Source of the DNA: HXMU1420-13 sp034669965
GTDB lineage: Bacteria > Bacteroidota > Rhodothermia > Balneolales > Balneolaceae
Length of the DNA: 64,000 nt
Reading direction: 5' to 3'
Assembly: GCA_034669965.1 (NCBI GenBank)
Contig: JAXMOK010000002.1
Coordinates: 434,001 to 498,000, forward strand
Positions 27,809-35,659 of this stretch are shown one piece after another; within the stretch, counting starts at the first letter, position 1; the number at the start of each line of letters is the position of its first letter. The notes beneath the pieces were generated by a model. That model was not told the DNA's origin and did not search any database. It saw nothing but the letters and a program-made list of their open reading frames with translations. The position numbers were made by a program, and so were the translations under genes.

Positions 27809-28222
27809 ATGAAATTATTCGTCTTGCCCCTGCTTTTGTTTGTAACCGCATCACTTAGCACCGAAAGCGCCAATTCTGATTATCAAGCCATCGAAACTGC
27901 AGTTAGTTATTACCTGGATGGCGGCACCAACAACGATTTCGAAACCCTTAAAAAAGCCTTTCACCCTGATGCACGAATGATTTCGATGGGCAACGACATG
28001 ATGAACGTAAACGCCCTGGAATTCTTCGGTAGCCGCATGAAACCAGGTCCTCCCTCCGATCGCAAAACCCGTGTGGTAGATATCAATATGTCGGGCAATG
28101 CCGCCAGTGCACGACTCGAAATCGTTTACGACGATTTCATGTTTGTAGATTATATGAGCTTGCTGAAAATGGACGGCGAGTGGAAAATTGTGAGTAAAGT
28201 GTACACTCGGGTGAATTTGTAA
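27809..28222 (+). CDS. Secreted NTF2/SnoaL-like protein (lumazine-binding-like family)
   Basis: 137 residues with an N-terminal signal (MKLFVLPLLLFVTASLSTES). The rest has the cone-shaped NTF2-like pattern: an N-terminal helix IETAVSYYLDGGTNNDFETL, FHPDARMISMG, DRKTRVVDINMSGNAASARL, and closing strand DGEWKIVSKVYTRV. Proteins of this group are often annotated as putative lumazine-binding or DUF4440-like; no catalytic function can be assigned. It is followed by a hairpin, so it is probably a single-gene unit. Confidence 0.8.
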   Translation: MKLFVLPLLLFVTASLSTESANSDYQAIETAVSYYLDGGTNNDFETLKKAFHPDARMISMGNDMMNVNALEFFGSRMKPGPPSDRKTRVVDINMSGNAASARLEIVYDDFMFVDYMSLLKMDGEWKIVSKVYTRVNL

Positions 28223-28234
28223 AAGAGTATTTGT

Positions 28235-28263
28235 GGGCTAAGTGATTTTTGCTAGCTTAGCCC
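28235..28263 (+). terminator. Hairpin after the NTF2-like gene, 4 bp before the next ATG
   Basis: GGGCTAAG (28235-28242) pairs perfectly with CTTAGCCC (28256-28263). It could end transcription of the NTF2-like gene. It also covers the place where a ribosome-binding site for the DUF3311 gene would lie, so it may control that gene's translation. There is no long T tract, so the terminator call is moderate. Confidence 0.5.
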
Positions 28264-28267
28264 TTCT

Positions 28268-28528
28268 ATGAGTTCAAAGTCGTCCATCTCAAATACACTT
28301 ATTTTTTCGGGGAAAACTCCCCATCGTAAAAAGCGAACGTACGTTGCCGTTGCCATCTTACTTTTGGTGCAATGCAGTTTGATCTGGCCGATTTACCCTC
28401 TCTTTGGTGATCCAGAGCCTTTAATTTTGGGATTTCCTCAACCTTTCGCTTGGGTGATTTTGATGGTGTGTACTAGTTTCACAACGTTACTGGTGCTGTT
28501 TCTGAAAGAAATAAAGGAGCGGGATTAA
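28268..28528 (+). CDS. DUF3311 small membrane protein, symporter partner
   Basis: 86 residues with two transmembrane helices (TYVAVAILLLVQCSLIWPIY and FAWVILMVCTSFTTLLVLFL) and the family's central WPIYPLF element. DUF3311 genes commonly sit immediately upstream of a sodium:solute symporter, as here with a 3-bp gap, and probably form a small subunit or assembly factor. The role is inferred from association. Confidence 0.85.
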   Translation: MSSKSSISNTLIFSGKTPHRKKRTYVAVAILLLVQCSLIWPIYPLFGDPEPLILGFPQPFAWVILMVCTSFTTLLVLFLKEIKERD

Positions 28529-28531
28529 TCC

Positions 28532-30010
28532 ATGGCTGATTGGGTAATTATTCTCGGAATTTGTGGCATATATCTTCTCATCACCTTGATTATGGGCATC
28601 GTACCCGGCCTGAAAGTGAGTCATAGCACTACAGGCTATGTGGCTGGCGATCGCTCGATGAATGTGTTCATTCTTTATTTTGTACTCGGAGCTTCCATTT
28701 TCTCGAGTTTTGCTTTTTTGGGCGGACCGGGTTGGGCGTATTCCCGAGGCGTGGCAGCTTTATACATCATCGCGTATGGAGCTGTTGGGATGGTTCCATT
28801 CTACTTTTTTGGTCCTAAAGCACGGGCTCTCGGCGAGAAATATGGTTTCGTAACCCAAGCCGAAATCCTCGAAGATCGATTTAACAGCAAGTGGCTTTCG
28901 GGATTACTGGCTGTGCTCACCGTGGTGGTACTTATCCCCTACTTAACGCTGCAAATGAAAGGCGCCGGCTTGGTACTTAACACCATTAGCGAGGGATTTA
29001 TTCCTGTTTGGCTTGGTGCAGGAATCGCCTATGTAGTAGTGTTGATTTATGTGTTTTTCTCGGGGGTGATGGGCGTTGGGTGGACGAATACCTTCCAGGG
29101 CATTTTTATGCTGATTATTGCCTGGTTTCTGGGGATTTATTTGCCCAAGGCGTTATATGGAGGTATCGGCCCCATGTTTACAGAACTTCTAAATTCTGAT
29201 TTTAAACAAGCCCTTACCGCTCCCGGTTTAGATGCTGCCGGTAACGCATGGAACTGGTGGGGATTTAGCTCCGCAGTGATCGTTTCGGCCATGGGTTTTT
29301 CGATGTGGCCGCACTTTTTTATGAAGGCCTTTGCCGCCAAAAGCGATCGAACCATTAAGCTCACGGTAGTTTTATATCCGACCTTTCAGATATTTCTAGT
29401 CCCTATTTTGGTGATTGGATTCGCAGCTGTTTCGTCATTTCCGGGCGTAACTCCGGCAGACTCCATCCTGCCTCACGTGTTGTTGAACATGGATCTTCCT
29501 GTAGTTTTGATCGGTTTAGTTTGTGCAGGAACGCTTGCGGCATCAATGAGTTCCGGCGATGCCATTGTGCACGCTGCGGCTTCGGTAGCAGTTCGAGATG
29601 GTATCACCAAGATTCCTTCGGTTAATCAATGGCTTAAAGCTGGTGATCATGAACGATTATTGATTAGAATCGCCGTGGTCGTGATTTCACTTATCGCTTA
29701 TTATTTTGCGGTGTTCTCCTCCACGGACATCGTTTCACTTTTGCTCGGCGCTTATGGTGGAATTGCTCAGTTGTTCCCCATCATGTTTGTGATGTTTTAC
29801 TGGCCACGAGCTAACGGAATCGGCGCGTTATCAGCGTTGGTAACCGGGATCATCACGACATTGATTTTCCTTTACTTCCCGGATCTCAAACCTTTCCCAA
29901 TCCACGAAGGAGTTTACGGTTTGATTGTGAACATCACGGTACTCGTTTCTGTCAGTTTGGCTACCCAACCCGAAAGCGAAGACCGTATACGTCGGTATAT
30001 CAAATTTTGA
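28532..30010 (+). CDS. Sodium:solute symporter family transporter
   Basis: 492 residues, about 13 transmembrane segments, with the SSS family pattern: TTGYVAGDRSMNVFILYFVL in the first loop and helix, GGPGWAYSRGVAALYIIAYG, the Gln/Glu-rich GFVTQAEILEDRF, and the sodium-site region CAGTLAASMSSGDAIVHAAA. The substrate cannot be told; with a DUF3311 partner the subgroup is close to pantothenate/acetate-type carriers. Translation is probably coupled to DUF3311 by the 3-bp gap. The stop is just before the hairpin repeat field. Confidence 0.9.
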   Translation: MADWVIILGICGIYLLITLIMGIVPGLKVSHSTTGYVAGDRSMNVFILYFVLGASIFSSFAFLGGPGWAYSRGVAALYIIAYGAVGMVPFYFFGPKARALGEKYGFVTQAEILEDRFNSKWLSGLLAVLTVVVLIPYLTLQMKGAGLVLNTISEGFIPVWLGAGIAYVVVLIYVFFSGVMGVGWTNTFQGIFMLIIAWFLGIYLPKALYGGIGPMFTELLNSDFKQALTAPGLDAAGNAWNWWGFSSAVIVSAMGFSMWPHFFMKAFAAKSDRTIKLTVVLYPTFQIFLVPILVIGFAAVSSFPGVTPADSILPHVLLNMDLPVVLIGLVCAGTLAASMSSGDAIVHAAASVAVRDGITKIPSVNQWLKAGDHERLLIRIAVVVISLIAYYFAVFSSTDIVSLLLGAYGGIAQLFPIMFVMFYWPRANGIGALSALVTGIITTLIFLYFPDLKPFPIHEGVYGLIVNITVLVSVSLATQPESEDRIRRYIKF

Positions 30011-30016
30011 TTCTCG

Positions 30017-30375
30017 TCCCCCATTTGCGAGGAATCCTGTGAGCAATGCGAACTGATTCCGTAGCAATCTCTGTTTCTATTTTCTACCCATAATCCACAA
30101 TACTGAGATCACTTCGCTCCGCTCGTGAATGGCATCCATTTGCGAGGGATTCAGCGACCATGAGGAGCAAATCCCGCGGCAATCTCTGTTTCTACTTTCA
30201 ACCTATAATCCACATACCTGAGATCACTTCTCCCGACAGTCGTCGGGATCGTGAATGGACACATTTGCGAGGAATCCGGTGAGCATGGCGAGCTGATTCC
30301 GCGGCAATCTCTGTTTCTACTTTCTACCCATAATCCACAATACTGAGATCACTTCGCTCCGCTCGTGAATGGGTA
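30017..30375. repeat. Hairpin repeat field, left block (3 units of about 114 bp)
   Basis: Three units share the segments ATTTGCGAGG, GGCAATCTCTG, CTACCCATAATCCACA and CTGAGATCACTTC. Each unit can fold two stems: GGAATC with GATTCC (or GGGATT with AATCCC), and TCACTTCG..CTCGTGA or its replacement CCCGACAGTCGTCGGG. No protein is encoded; reverse-strand frames only read the repeat (SRAERSDLS-like peptides). Confidence 0.85.
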
Positions 30376-30421
30376 ATTAAAAAAATCGTGCATAAATTAT
30401 TAGTTTTCATTAGTGTACAGA

Positions 30422-30727
30422 ATGACTTTAGATCAGGCATACTTTGTTTACATAATGGCAAATAAACGCCGAACATCATTGTATACCGGAAAATCATCTG
30501 ACCTACAGGTTCGTGTCGTAGAGCACAAAAAGAAACTTTCTCCAAAGTCTTTCACTGCTCGGTATAATATAGACCGACTTGTTTATTTTGAAGGATTTTC
30601 AACTGATGAAGAGGCAAAGCAAAGAGAATATCAGATTAAGGCGGGTTCTAGAATTAAGAAGATTGAGTTGATTGAAAAAATGAATCCCAATTGGGATGAC
30701 TTAAGTAAAGGGTGGGATTTGTTTTAA
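30422..30727 (+). CDS. GIY-YIG family nuclease inside the repeat field
   Basis: 101 residues from the ATG at 30422 (a GTG at 30413 is also in frame). It is a single-domain GIY-YIG protein: YFVYIMANKRRTSLYTGKSS supplies the GIY/YIG strands, DLQVRVVEHKKK has the catalytic Arg helix, and FSTDEEAKQREYQIKAGSRI has the catalytic Glu. It is followed by the usual C-terminal KKIELIEKMNPNWDDL. It resembles the small UvrC-like nucleases common in Bacteroidota. The gene is flanked on both sides by the 114-bp hairpin repeats, within 47-64 bp of each block, and probably travels with them. That link is inference. Confidence 0.85.
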   Translation: MTLDQAYFVYIMANKRRTSLYTGKSSDLQVRVVEHKKKLSPKSFTARYNIDRLVYFEGFSTDEEAKQREYQIKAGSRIKKIELIEKMNPNWDDLSKGWDLF

Positions 30728-30790
30728 ACAGATGTAAGTCGCTTAGGATGCTACACTTCAATAGATTATTTAACTGCATCATGAATTTAA

Positions 30791-31752
30791 TAATACTGAG
30801 ATCACTTCGCTCCGCTCGTGAATGGCACACATTTGCGAGAAATCCCATGAGCAAAGCGAACTGATTCCGCGGCAATCTCTGTATCTATTTTCTACCCTGA
30901 ACCTACAATACTGAGATCACTTCGCTCCGCTCGTGAATGGACACATTTGCGAGGGATTCAGCGACCATGAGGAGCAAATCCCGCGGCAATCTCTGTTTCT
31001 ACTTTCTACCCATAATCCACATTACTGAGATCACTTCGCTTCGCTCGTGAATGGACACATTTGCGAGGGATTCAGCGACCATAGGGAGCAAATCCCGCGG
31101 CAATCTCTGTTTCTACTTTCAACCTATAATCCATAATACTGAGATCACTTCGCTCCGCTCGTGAATGGACACATTTGCGAGGAATCCGGTGAGCATGGCG
31201 AGCTGATTCCGCGGCAATCTCTGTTTCTACTTTCTACCCAGATCCACAATACTGAGATCACTTCGCTCCGCTCGTGAATGACTCCCATTTGCGAGGGATC
31301 CGATGAGTAATGCGAGCTGATTCCGCGGCAATCTCTGTTTCTACTTTCAACCTATAATCCACAATACAGAGATCACTTCTCCCGACAGTCGTCGGGATCG
31401 TGAATGGACACATTTGCGAGGGATTCAGCGACCATGAGGAGCAAATCCCGCGGCAATCTCTGTTTCTATTTTCTACCCATAATCCACATTACTGAGATCA
31501 CTTCGCTCCGCTCGTGAATGGGACACATTTGCGAGGAATACAATGAGCAAAGCGAGCTGATTCCGCGGCAATCTCTGTTTCTACTTTCAACCTATAATCC
31601 ACATTACTGAGATCACTTCGCTTCGCTCGTGAATGGACACATTTGCGAGGAATACAATGAGCAAAGCGAGCTGATTCCGCGGCAATCTCTGTATCTATTT
31701 TCTACCCAGAACCCACATTACTGAGATCACTTCGTCGAGTACTCCTCGTGAA
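30791..31752. repeat. Hairpin repeat field, right block (about 8 units of 114 bp)
   Basis: Units recur with CTGAGATCAC starts near 30795, 30908, 31024, 31138, 31250, 31363, 31493, 31605 and 31718. Two stem types alternate: GGAATC/GATTCC and GGGATT/AATCCC, a paired change that keeps base pairing. One unit carries the CCCGACAGTCGTCGGG loop variant, and the last ends in a third variant around CGAGTACTCCTCG. No gene is inside this block. Confidence 0.88.
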
Positions 31753-31821
31753 GGGTTGAAGTTAATATCAGTTACCGTACCTTTGATCAAAATAATCCAA
31801 GCTGTAAAAACCCTTATTTCG

Positions 31822-32157
31822 ATGAAATCCTGTCCCAAATGTAGCTCTGAATACGGTTATCCAATGAGCGATTTCTTGTATGCTTGTCCGGAATGCGGAC
31901 ACGAGTGGAATCCTGATACTGTTGAAAACGAGGCTGAATCCGAAACGGTTATTAATGATGCGAATGGGAATCCTCTGCAAGATGGCGATACCGTGATCAT
32001 TGTTAAAGATTTACCCGTGAAAGGAGCTCCGAAACCTATCAAAGCCGGAACCAAAGTGAAGAACATCCGCCTCACTGATGGCGATCACAACATCGATTGC
32101 AAAGTAGATGGATTTGGCGCGATGGGATTGAAATCGGAATTCGTGAAGAAGGCGTGA
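31822..32157 (+). CDS. phnA: PhnA-like zinc-ribbon protein
   Basis: 111 residues from the ATG at 31822, the same length as E. coli PhnA; the longer open frame adds 22 residues that begin in the repeat field. The N-terminal zinc ribbon has CPKCSSEYGYPMSDFLYACP followed by ECGHEW. The C-terminal SH3-like part has VINDANGNPLQDGDTVIIVK, LPVKGAPKPIKAGTKVKNIR and IDCKVDGFGAMGLKSEFVKK. Despite the name, the family is not required for phosphonate use, and its role is unresolved. The start is about 70 bp after the last repeat unit. Confidence 0.93.
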   Translation: MKSCPKCSSEYGYPMSDFLYACPECGHEWNPDTVENEAESETVINDANGNPLQDGDTVIIVKDLPVKGAPKPIKAGTKVKNIRLTDGDHNIDCKVDGFGAMGLKSEFVKKA

Positions 32158-32172
32158 TTAATTAGGAAGAGA

Positions 32173-32193
32173 GAATTACGAATTACGAATTAC
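32173..32193. repeat. Heptamer tandem repeat, three copies of GAATTAC
   Basis: Three perfect 7-bp copies follow the phnA stop, with a degenerate fourth (GAATTTT). The unit differs by one base from the heptamers at 9055 and 27664 when read in the same register. Confidence 0.75.
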
Positions 32194-32246
32194 GAATTTT
32201 ATTGAGTAACTGATTCTATTCCAGTTCATTTTTAAAGTCCGGCCTT

Positions 32247-32363
32247 AGATTTGCGAAAGAATAGCGAGGCATTTTAAGGCATCAGAGATGCAGAACATCG
32301 GCCAATTCATTTGGCAATCGATGTTATGCCTGATGCCATAATGCGCTGCCTGAAAGCAAATCT
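32247..32363. repeat. Long imperfect hairpin element, about 117 nt
   Basis: Nested complementary segments pair across the whole element: AGATTTGC (32247-32254) with GCAAATCT (32356-32363), GGCATCA (32278-32284) with TGATGCC (32331-32337), AACATCG (32294-32300) with CGATGTT (32319-32325), and GCCAA with TTGGC at the apex. Four separate stems in the right nested order are unlikely by chance. It may be an untranslated structured RNA or a non-autonomous mobile element. No gene is present between 32158 and 32477. Confidence 0.7.
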
Positions 32364-32379
32364 TTGACGGGAGTTTTTG

Positions 32380-32403
32380 GTACTTTTGTCGGTACAAAAG
32401 TAC
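32380..32403. repeat. Perfect 10-bp hairpin GTACTTTTGT/ACAAAAGTAC
   Basis: A perfect 10-bp inverted repeat with loop CGGT follows the long hairpin by 16 bp and looks like part of the same element. It lacks a trailing T tract on either strand, so I do not call it a terminator. Confidence 0.7.
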
Positions 32404-32477
32404 ATGAAAAAGAAATCTATAGTCTAAATTTGACTAAGATTCACTTCAAAGGCTAAAAAGATAATAATGGAGTTAAT

Positions 32478-32939
32478 TTACTCCACCCCGGCCATTTCCT
32501 TAATAACTTTCCACTCAGCTTCCGAGACTTTGGTAATCGAGTATCGGCCTAATCGGAATAACTCCATGTCGCTTAGTTCAGCTTTTGCTTTCAAAGCTTC
32601 ACGATCTACCGGGGAGTCGAATTTGGCAACAAATTTCATGTCTACATTTACCCAAGTTGGATCTTCTTCCGAGCTTTTAGCATCGAAATATTTCGAATCA
32701 GCATCAAATTGTAGCGCATCGGGATATGGCTCGCTTACAACTTCCATCATGCCCACGATGGCAGGCGGCTTTTGATTAGAATGATAAAAAAACACACCGT
32801 CGCCAGGTTTCATATTGTCGCGCATGTAATTCCGTGCACCATAATTGCGAACACCATCCCAATGAGTAGTGCCGTCGCGTTCTAAATCGTCGATTGAATA
32901 ATTATCCGGTTCTGACTTGCATAACCAATAATTTGCCAT
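32478..32939 (-). CDS. EVE domain protein
   Basis: 153 residues from the ATG at 32939, which places the EVE signature at the N-terminus (MANYWLCKSEPDNYSIDDLE) and leaves an 8-bp gap from rfbB; a longer frame would overlap rfbB. Family motifs are WDGVRNYGARNYMRDNMKPG, GVFFYHSNQKPPAIVGMMEV, and a C-terminal RLGRYSITKVSEAEW. EVE domains have a PUA/YTH-like fold and bind modified bases in RNA or DNA. It is the last gene of the rfbDCB run, a placement without an obvious metabolic reason. Confidence 0.93.
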   Translation of the reverse strand: MANYWLCKSEPDNYSIDDLERDGTTHWDGVRNYGARNYMRDNMKPGDGVFFYHSNQKPPAIVGMMEVVSEPYPDALQFDADSKYFDAKSSEEDPTWVNVDMKFVAKFDSPVDREALKAKAELSDMELFRLGRYSITKVSEAEWKVIKEMAGVE

Positions 32940-32947
32940 AAATCTGT

Positions 32948-33961
32948 CTATTCTTTTACTGAGGTTTGATATTTCTGAACGTACCACATCACGGTTTCAT
33001 CAAGCATGGAATTAAAATCAGGATTAGGCTCCCAATTCAATTCTCGTTTGATTTTAGATGCGTCTATAGCGTAACGGAAATCGTGCCCTAATCGATCCGT
33101 TACAAAAGTAATCAGGTTTTTATAATCACCATCCGGACCGTTACCCACTTTCTCATTTAAAACATCACAGATCTTGTGAACCAGATCCAGGTTCTTCCAC
33201 TCGTTATTGCCACCTACATTATAGGTTTCGCCGGCTTTACCGGTTAAGAAAACGGTCTCTAAGGCTGAGCAATGATCTTTCACAAACAACCAATCACGTA
33301 CGTTTTGTCCTTTCCCATACACCGGAATATTGTTGTGCGAAACGGCGTTTCGGATCACCGTTGGAATCAGTTTTTCATCATGTTGATGAGGACCATAATT
33401 ATTTGAACAATTCGTAGTAACCACGTTCATTCCATAGGTTTGATAATACGAACGAACAATCATATCGCTACCTGCTTTTGACGCTGAATACGGCGAATTG
33501 GGTGAGTAAGGGGTGGTTTCTGTGAATAATCCGTCGTCTTCCAGCTCACCATACACTTCATCGGTAGAAACATGTACAAAGCGATTATTCTTCCAGCTGT
33601 CTTCGTCGTCTTTCCAAAGCTGGCGACATTCTTCCAAAATGTTGAACGTACCCACTACATTCGATTGAATAAACGGCTCGGGACCTGTAATCGAGTTATC
33701 TACATGCGATTCTGCCGCAAGGTGAATCACGCCATTGGGTTGAAAGGTTTTTACGATATCCTGAACGGCTTCGCGATCAACTAAATCCACTTTTTTAAAG
33801 TGATACCGCTCCGAATCTTTGATCGGACTTAAAAAATTACGATCGGAAGCATAGGTAAGCTTATCGATGTTGTAGAAAGTCCAATTTTTATGCTTGTGAA
33901 ATAAATTCAGGATTAAATTGGATCCTATAAAACCTGCCCCTCCTGTGATAATTACTTTCAT
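32948..33961 (-). CDS. rfbB: dTDP-glucose 4,6-dehydratase
   Basis: 337 residues, extended short-chain dehydrogenase fold. NAD-binding ITGGAGFIGSNL is at the N-terminus, the catalytic region is HVSTDEVYGEL, and YSASKAGSDMIV has the Tyr-x-x-x-Lys pair. The dTDP-binding region GKGQNVRDWLFVKDHC fits RmlB. It makes dTDP-4-keto-6-deoxyglucose in the dTDP-L-rhamnose pathway. The start overlaps the rfbC stop by 4 bp. Confidence 0.97.
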   Translation of the reverse strand: MKVIITGGAGFIGSNLILNLFHKHKNWTFYNIDKLTYASDRNFLSPIKDSERYHFKKVDLVDREAVQDIVKTFQPNGVIHLAAESHVDNSITGPEPFIQSNVVGTFNILEECRQLWKDDEDSWKNNRFVHVSTDEVYGELEDDGLFTETTPYSPNSPYSASKAGSDMIVRSYYQTYGMNVVTTNCSNNYGPHQHDEKLIPTVIRNAVSHNNIPVYGKGQNVRDWLFVKDHCSALETVFLTGKAGETYNVGGNNEWKNLDLVHKICDVLNEKVGNGPDGDYKNLITFVTDRLGHDFRYAIDASKIKRELNWEPNPDFNSMLDETVMWYVQKYQTSVKE

Positions 33962-34506
33962 GAGAATAGTTCGTTCTTTGATATTGATTTTAAAAGAGGT
34001 TGTACTCTGTCTTTATCGGATAACACGGGTTTATCTACGCCCCAATTTATGCGAATGTCCGGATCATCCCACCGCACCCCTCTTTCTGACGGTTGGTGAT
34101 AATAATCGGAACATTTGTAGTATACAACAGCCTCATCACTTAACACAGAAAAACCATGAGCAAATCCCACCGGAACATACATTTGTTTGTGATTATCGGC
34201 TGAAAGTTTGGTAGCTACATAATGGCCGAAGGTTTTTGAATCAGCTCGCATATCAACCGCTACATCCAGAATCGTACCTACAATACATTGCACCAACTTA
34301 GCTTGAGGTTGCTCTAATTGGTAATGCAATCCACGTACGGTGCCATGGTAAGACTTTGAGATATTATCCTGAATAAAGGTTTCAGTAATGCCGGATTCTT
34401 GCAACACACTTTCACGGAAAGATTCCAAAAAATAGCCTCGTTCATCTTCAAAAACCCGAGGTTCGATCACTTTTACATCGGGAATACGTGTACTAATTAC
34501 TTTCAT
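33958..34506 (-). CDS. rfbC: dTDP-4-dehydrorhamnose 3,5-epimerase
   Basis: 182 residues of the RmlC cupin family: ERGYFLESFRE, SYHGTVRGLHYQ with the catalytic His, KLVQCIVGTILDVAVDMRAD, VPVGFAHGFSVLSDEAVVYY, and a catalytic Tyr in CSDYYHQPSERGVRWDDP. It epimerises C3 and C5 of the keto sugar. It overlaps rfbD and rfbB by 4 bp each, so the three are translationally coupled. Confidence 0.97.
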   Translation of the reverse strand: MKVISTRIPDVKVIEPRVFEDERGYFLESFRESVLQESGITETFIQDNISKSYHGTVRGLHYQLEQPQAKLVQCIVGTILDVAVDMRADSKTFGHYVATKLSADNHKQMYVPVGFAHGFSVLSDEAVVYYKCSDYYHQPSERGVRWDDPDIRINWGVDKPVLSDKDRVQPLLKSISKNELFS

Positions 34507-35366
34507 TTATTGAGGGCTGTTAGTAGCTGTTGCAAGCCAACGTTCCAAGTTTTGCTTTTCTCACCGAGTACTTTTTCGGCTTTTTTGATATTCAATTTAG
34601 AGAAATGTGGACGTTTTGCTTTGGTCTTAAATTCGGAAGAAGATACTTCTTTTACATCCACTTCAACACCACTTAATTCAAAAATTTGCTTAGCGAAATC
34701 GAACCAAGTAATCATGCCTTCAGAACCTAAGTGAAAAATACCACGGGCATCTTTTTCGAGAAGTTTCATCGTTTGCTCAACCACATCCACACAAAATGTA
34801 GGCGTTCCGAATTGATCGTTTACTACAGAAAGTGAATCTCGTTCTTGTCCCAATCGAAGCATCGTTTTCACAAAATTATTCCCATAGGCACCGCACAGCC
34901 ATGATACACGTAATATTAAGTGCTCAACTTCGGATTGTTGGATTGCTTGCTCTCCCTTCAACTTCGATAATCCGTAATAATTTACAGGATCGGTTTGTGC
35001 GTTTTCAGTATAACCTTCCGGATATGTTGCCCGATCTTCTTCTGTTCCGGAAAACACATAATCGGTGGAATAGTGAACTAATTTTATAGCTTGTTCAGCA
35101 CAGAGTTTCGCCAAATTCTCAGCTGCCAGATGGTTGATTAAATTAGCCTGCTCTCTATCTTCTTCGGCCTGATCTACATTGGTATTTGCGGCGCAATTGA
35201 AAATTACATTCGGTTTCAGTTCAGTAAGTATTTTCTCAACAGCATTAAAATCGGTGATATCTAATTCTGATGACCCCAGTGCATCATAATCGTAGTTTGT
35301 ATGGTCCAAAAACCGACTCCATTCTTTTCCAAGTTGCCCGTTTGCACCTAGTATGAGATACTTCAT
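34503..35366 (-). CDS. rfbD: dTDP-4-dehydrorhamnose reductase
   Basis: 287 residues of the RmlD SDR family: YLILGANGQLGKEWSRFL NADPH-binding start, NVIFNCAANTNVDQAEEDRE, STDYVFSGTEEDR, and NYYGLSKLKGEQAI with the catalytic Tyr and Lys. It performs the last step to dTDP-L-rhamnose. The first gene of the pathway, rfbA, is not in the window, so it is elsewhere. The 293-bp gap to the adhesin-like gene on the right is AT-rich and shows no gene. Confidence 0.97.
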   Translation of the reverse strand: MKYLILGANGQLGKEWSRFLDHTNYDYDALGSSELDITDFNAVEKILTELKPNVIFNCAANTNVDQAEEDREQANLINHLAAENLAKLCAEQAIKLVHYSTDYVFSGTEEDRATYPEGYTENAQTDPVNYYGLSKLKGEQAIQQSEVEHLILRVSWLCGAYGNNFVKTMLRLGQERDSLSVVNDQFGTPTFCVDVVEQTMKLLEKDARGIFHLGSEGMITWFDFAKQIFELSGVEVDVKEVSSSEFKTKAKRPHFSKLNIKKAEKVLGEKSKTWNVGLQQLLTALNK

Positions 35367-35659
35367 TATTGGTTCTAAAATAAAAGCTTATAGAATACCC
35401 AACAATTTAGCACAAATCTAAATCCCATCTTATAATTTTTATTACAAGATTAGTCATCTATTGATGAGCTTTGATAAAATGCCGATAATTGTGTTAAGCA
35501 AGTACAGAATGACTAATGCTTTCTATTAGAATGAGTTAATCAGAGGGTAACTTTTAGCATGTGTTTCATTCTTTTAGCTTATTATGTACAGAAGAAATTT
35601 AAAATAGGCTTAAAGTATTTCAACAAACCTATTTAAGTTAATAATAAATAACTAGTAAA

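Noticed and set aside
30324..30875. Reverse-strand peptides with SRAERSDLS-like ends
   Set aside because: They are translations of the hairpin repeats and not independent genes.
30017..31752. CRISPR array, because of many spaced repeats
   Set aside because: Units are about 114 bp, internally variable hairpins, with no short constant repeat and unique spacers, and no cas gene is present.
35375..35405. Promoter TTG-N20-TATTTTAG for rfbD
   Set aside because: The box lies only 9 bp before the ATG, leaving almost no leader, so I could not support it.
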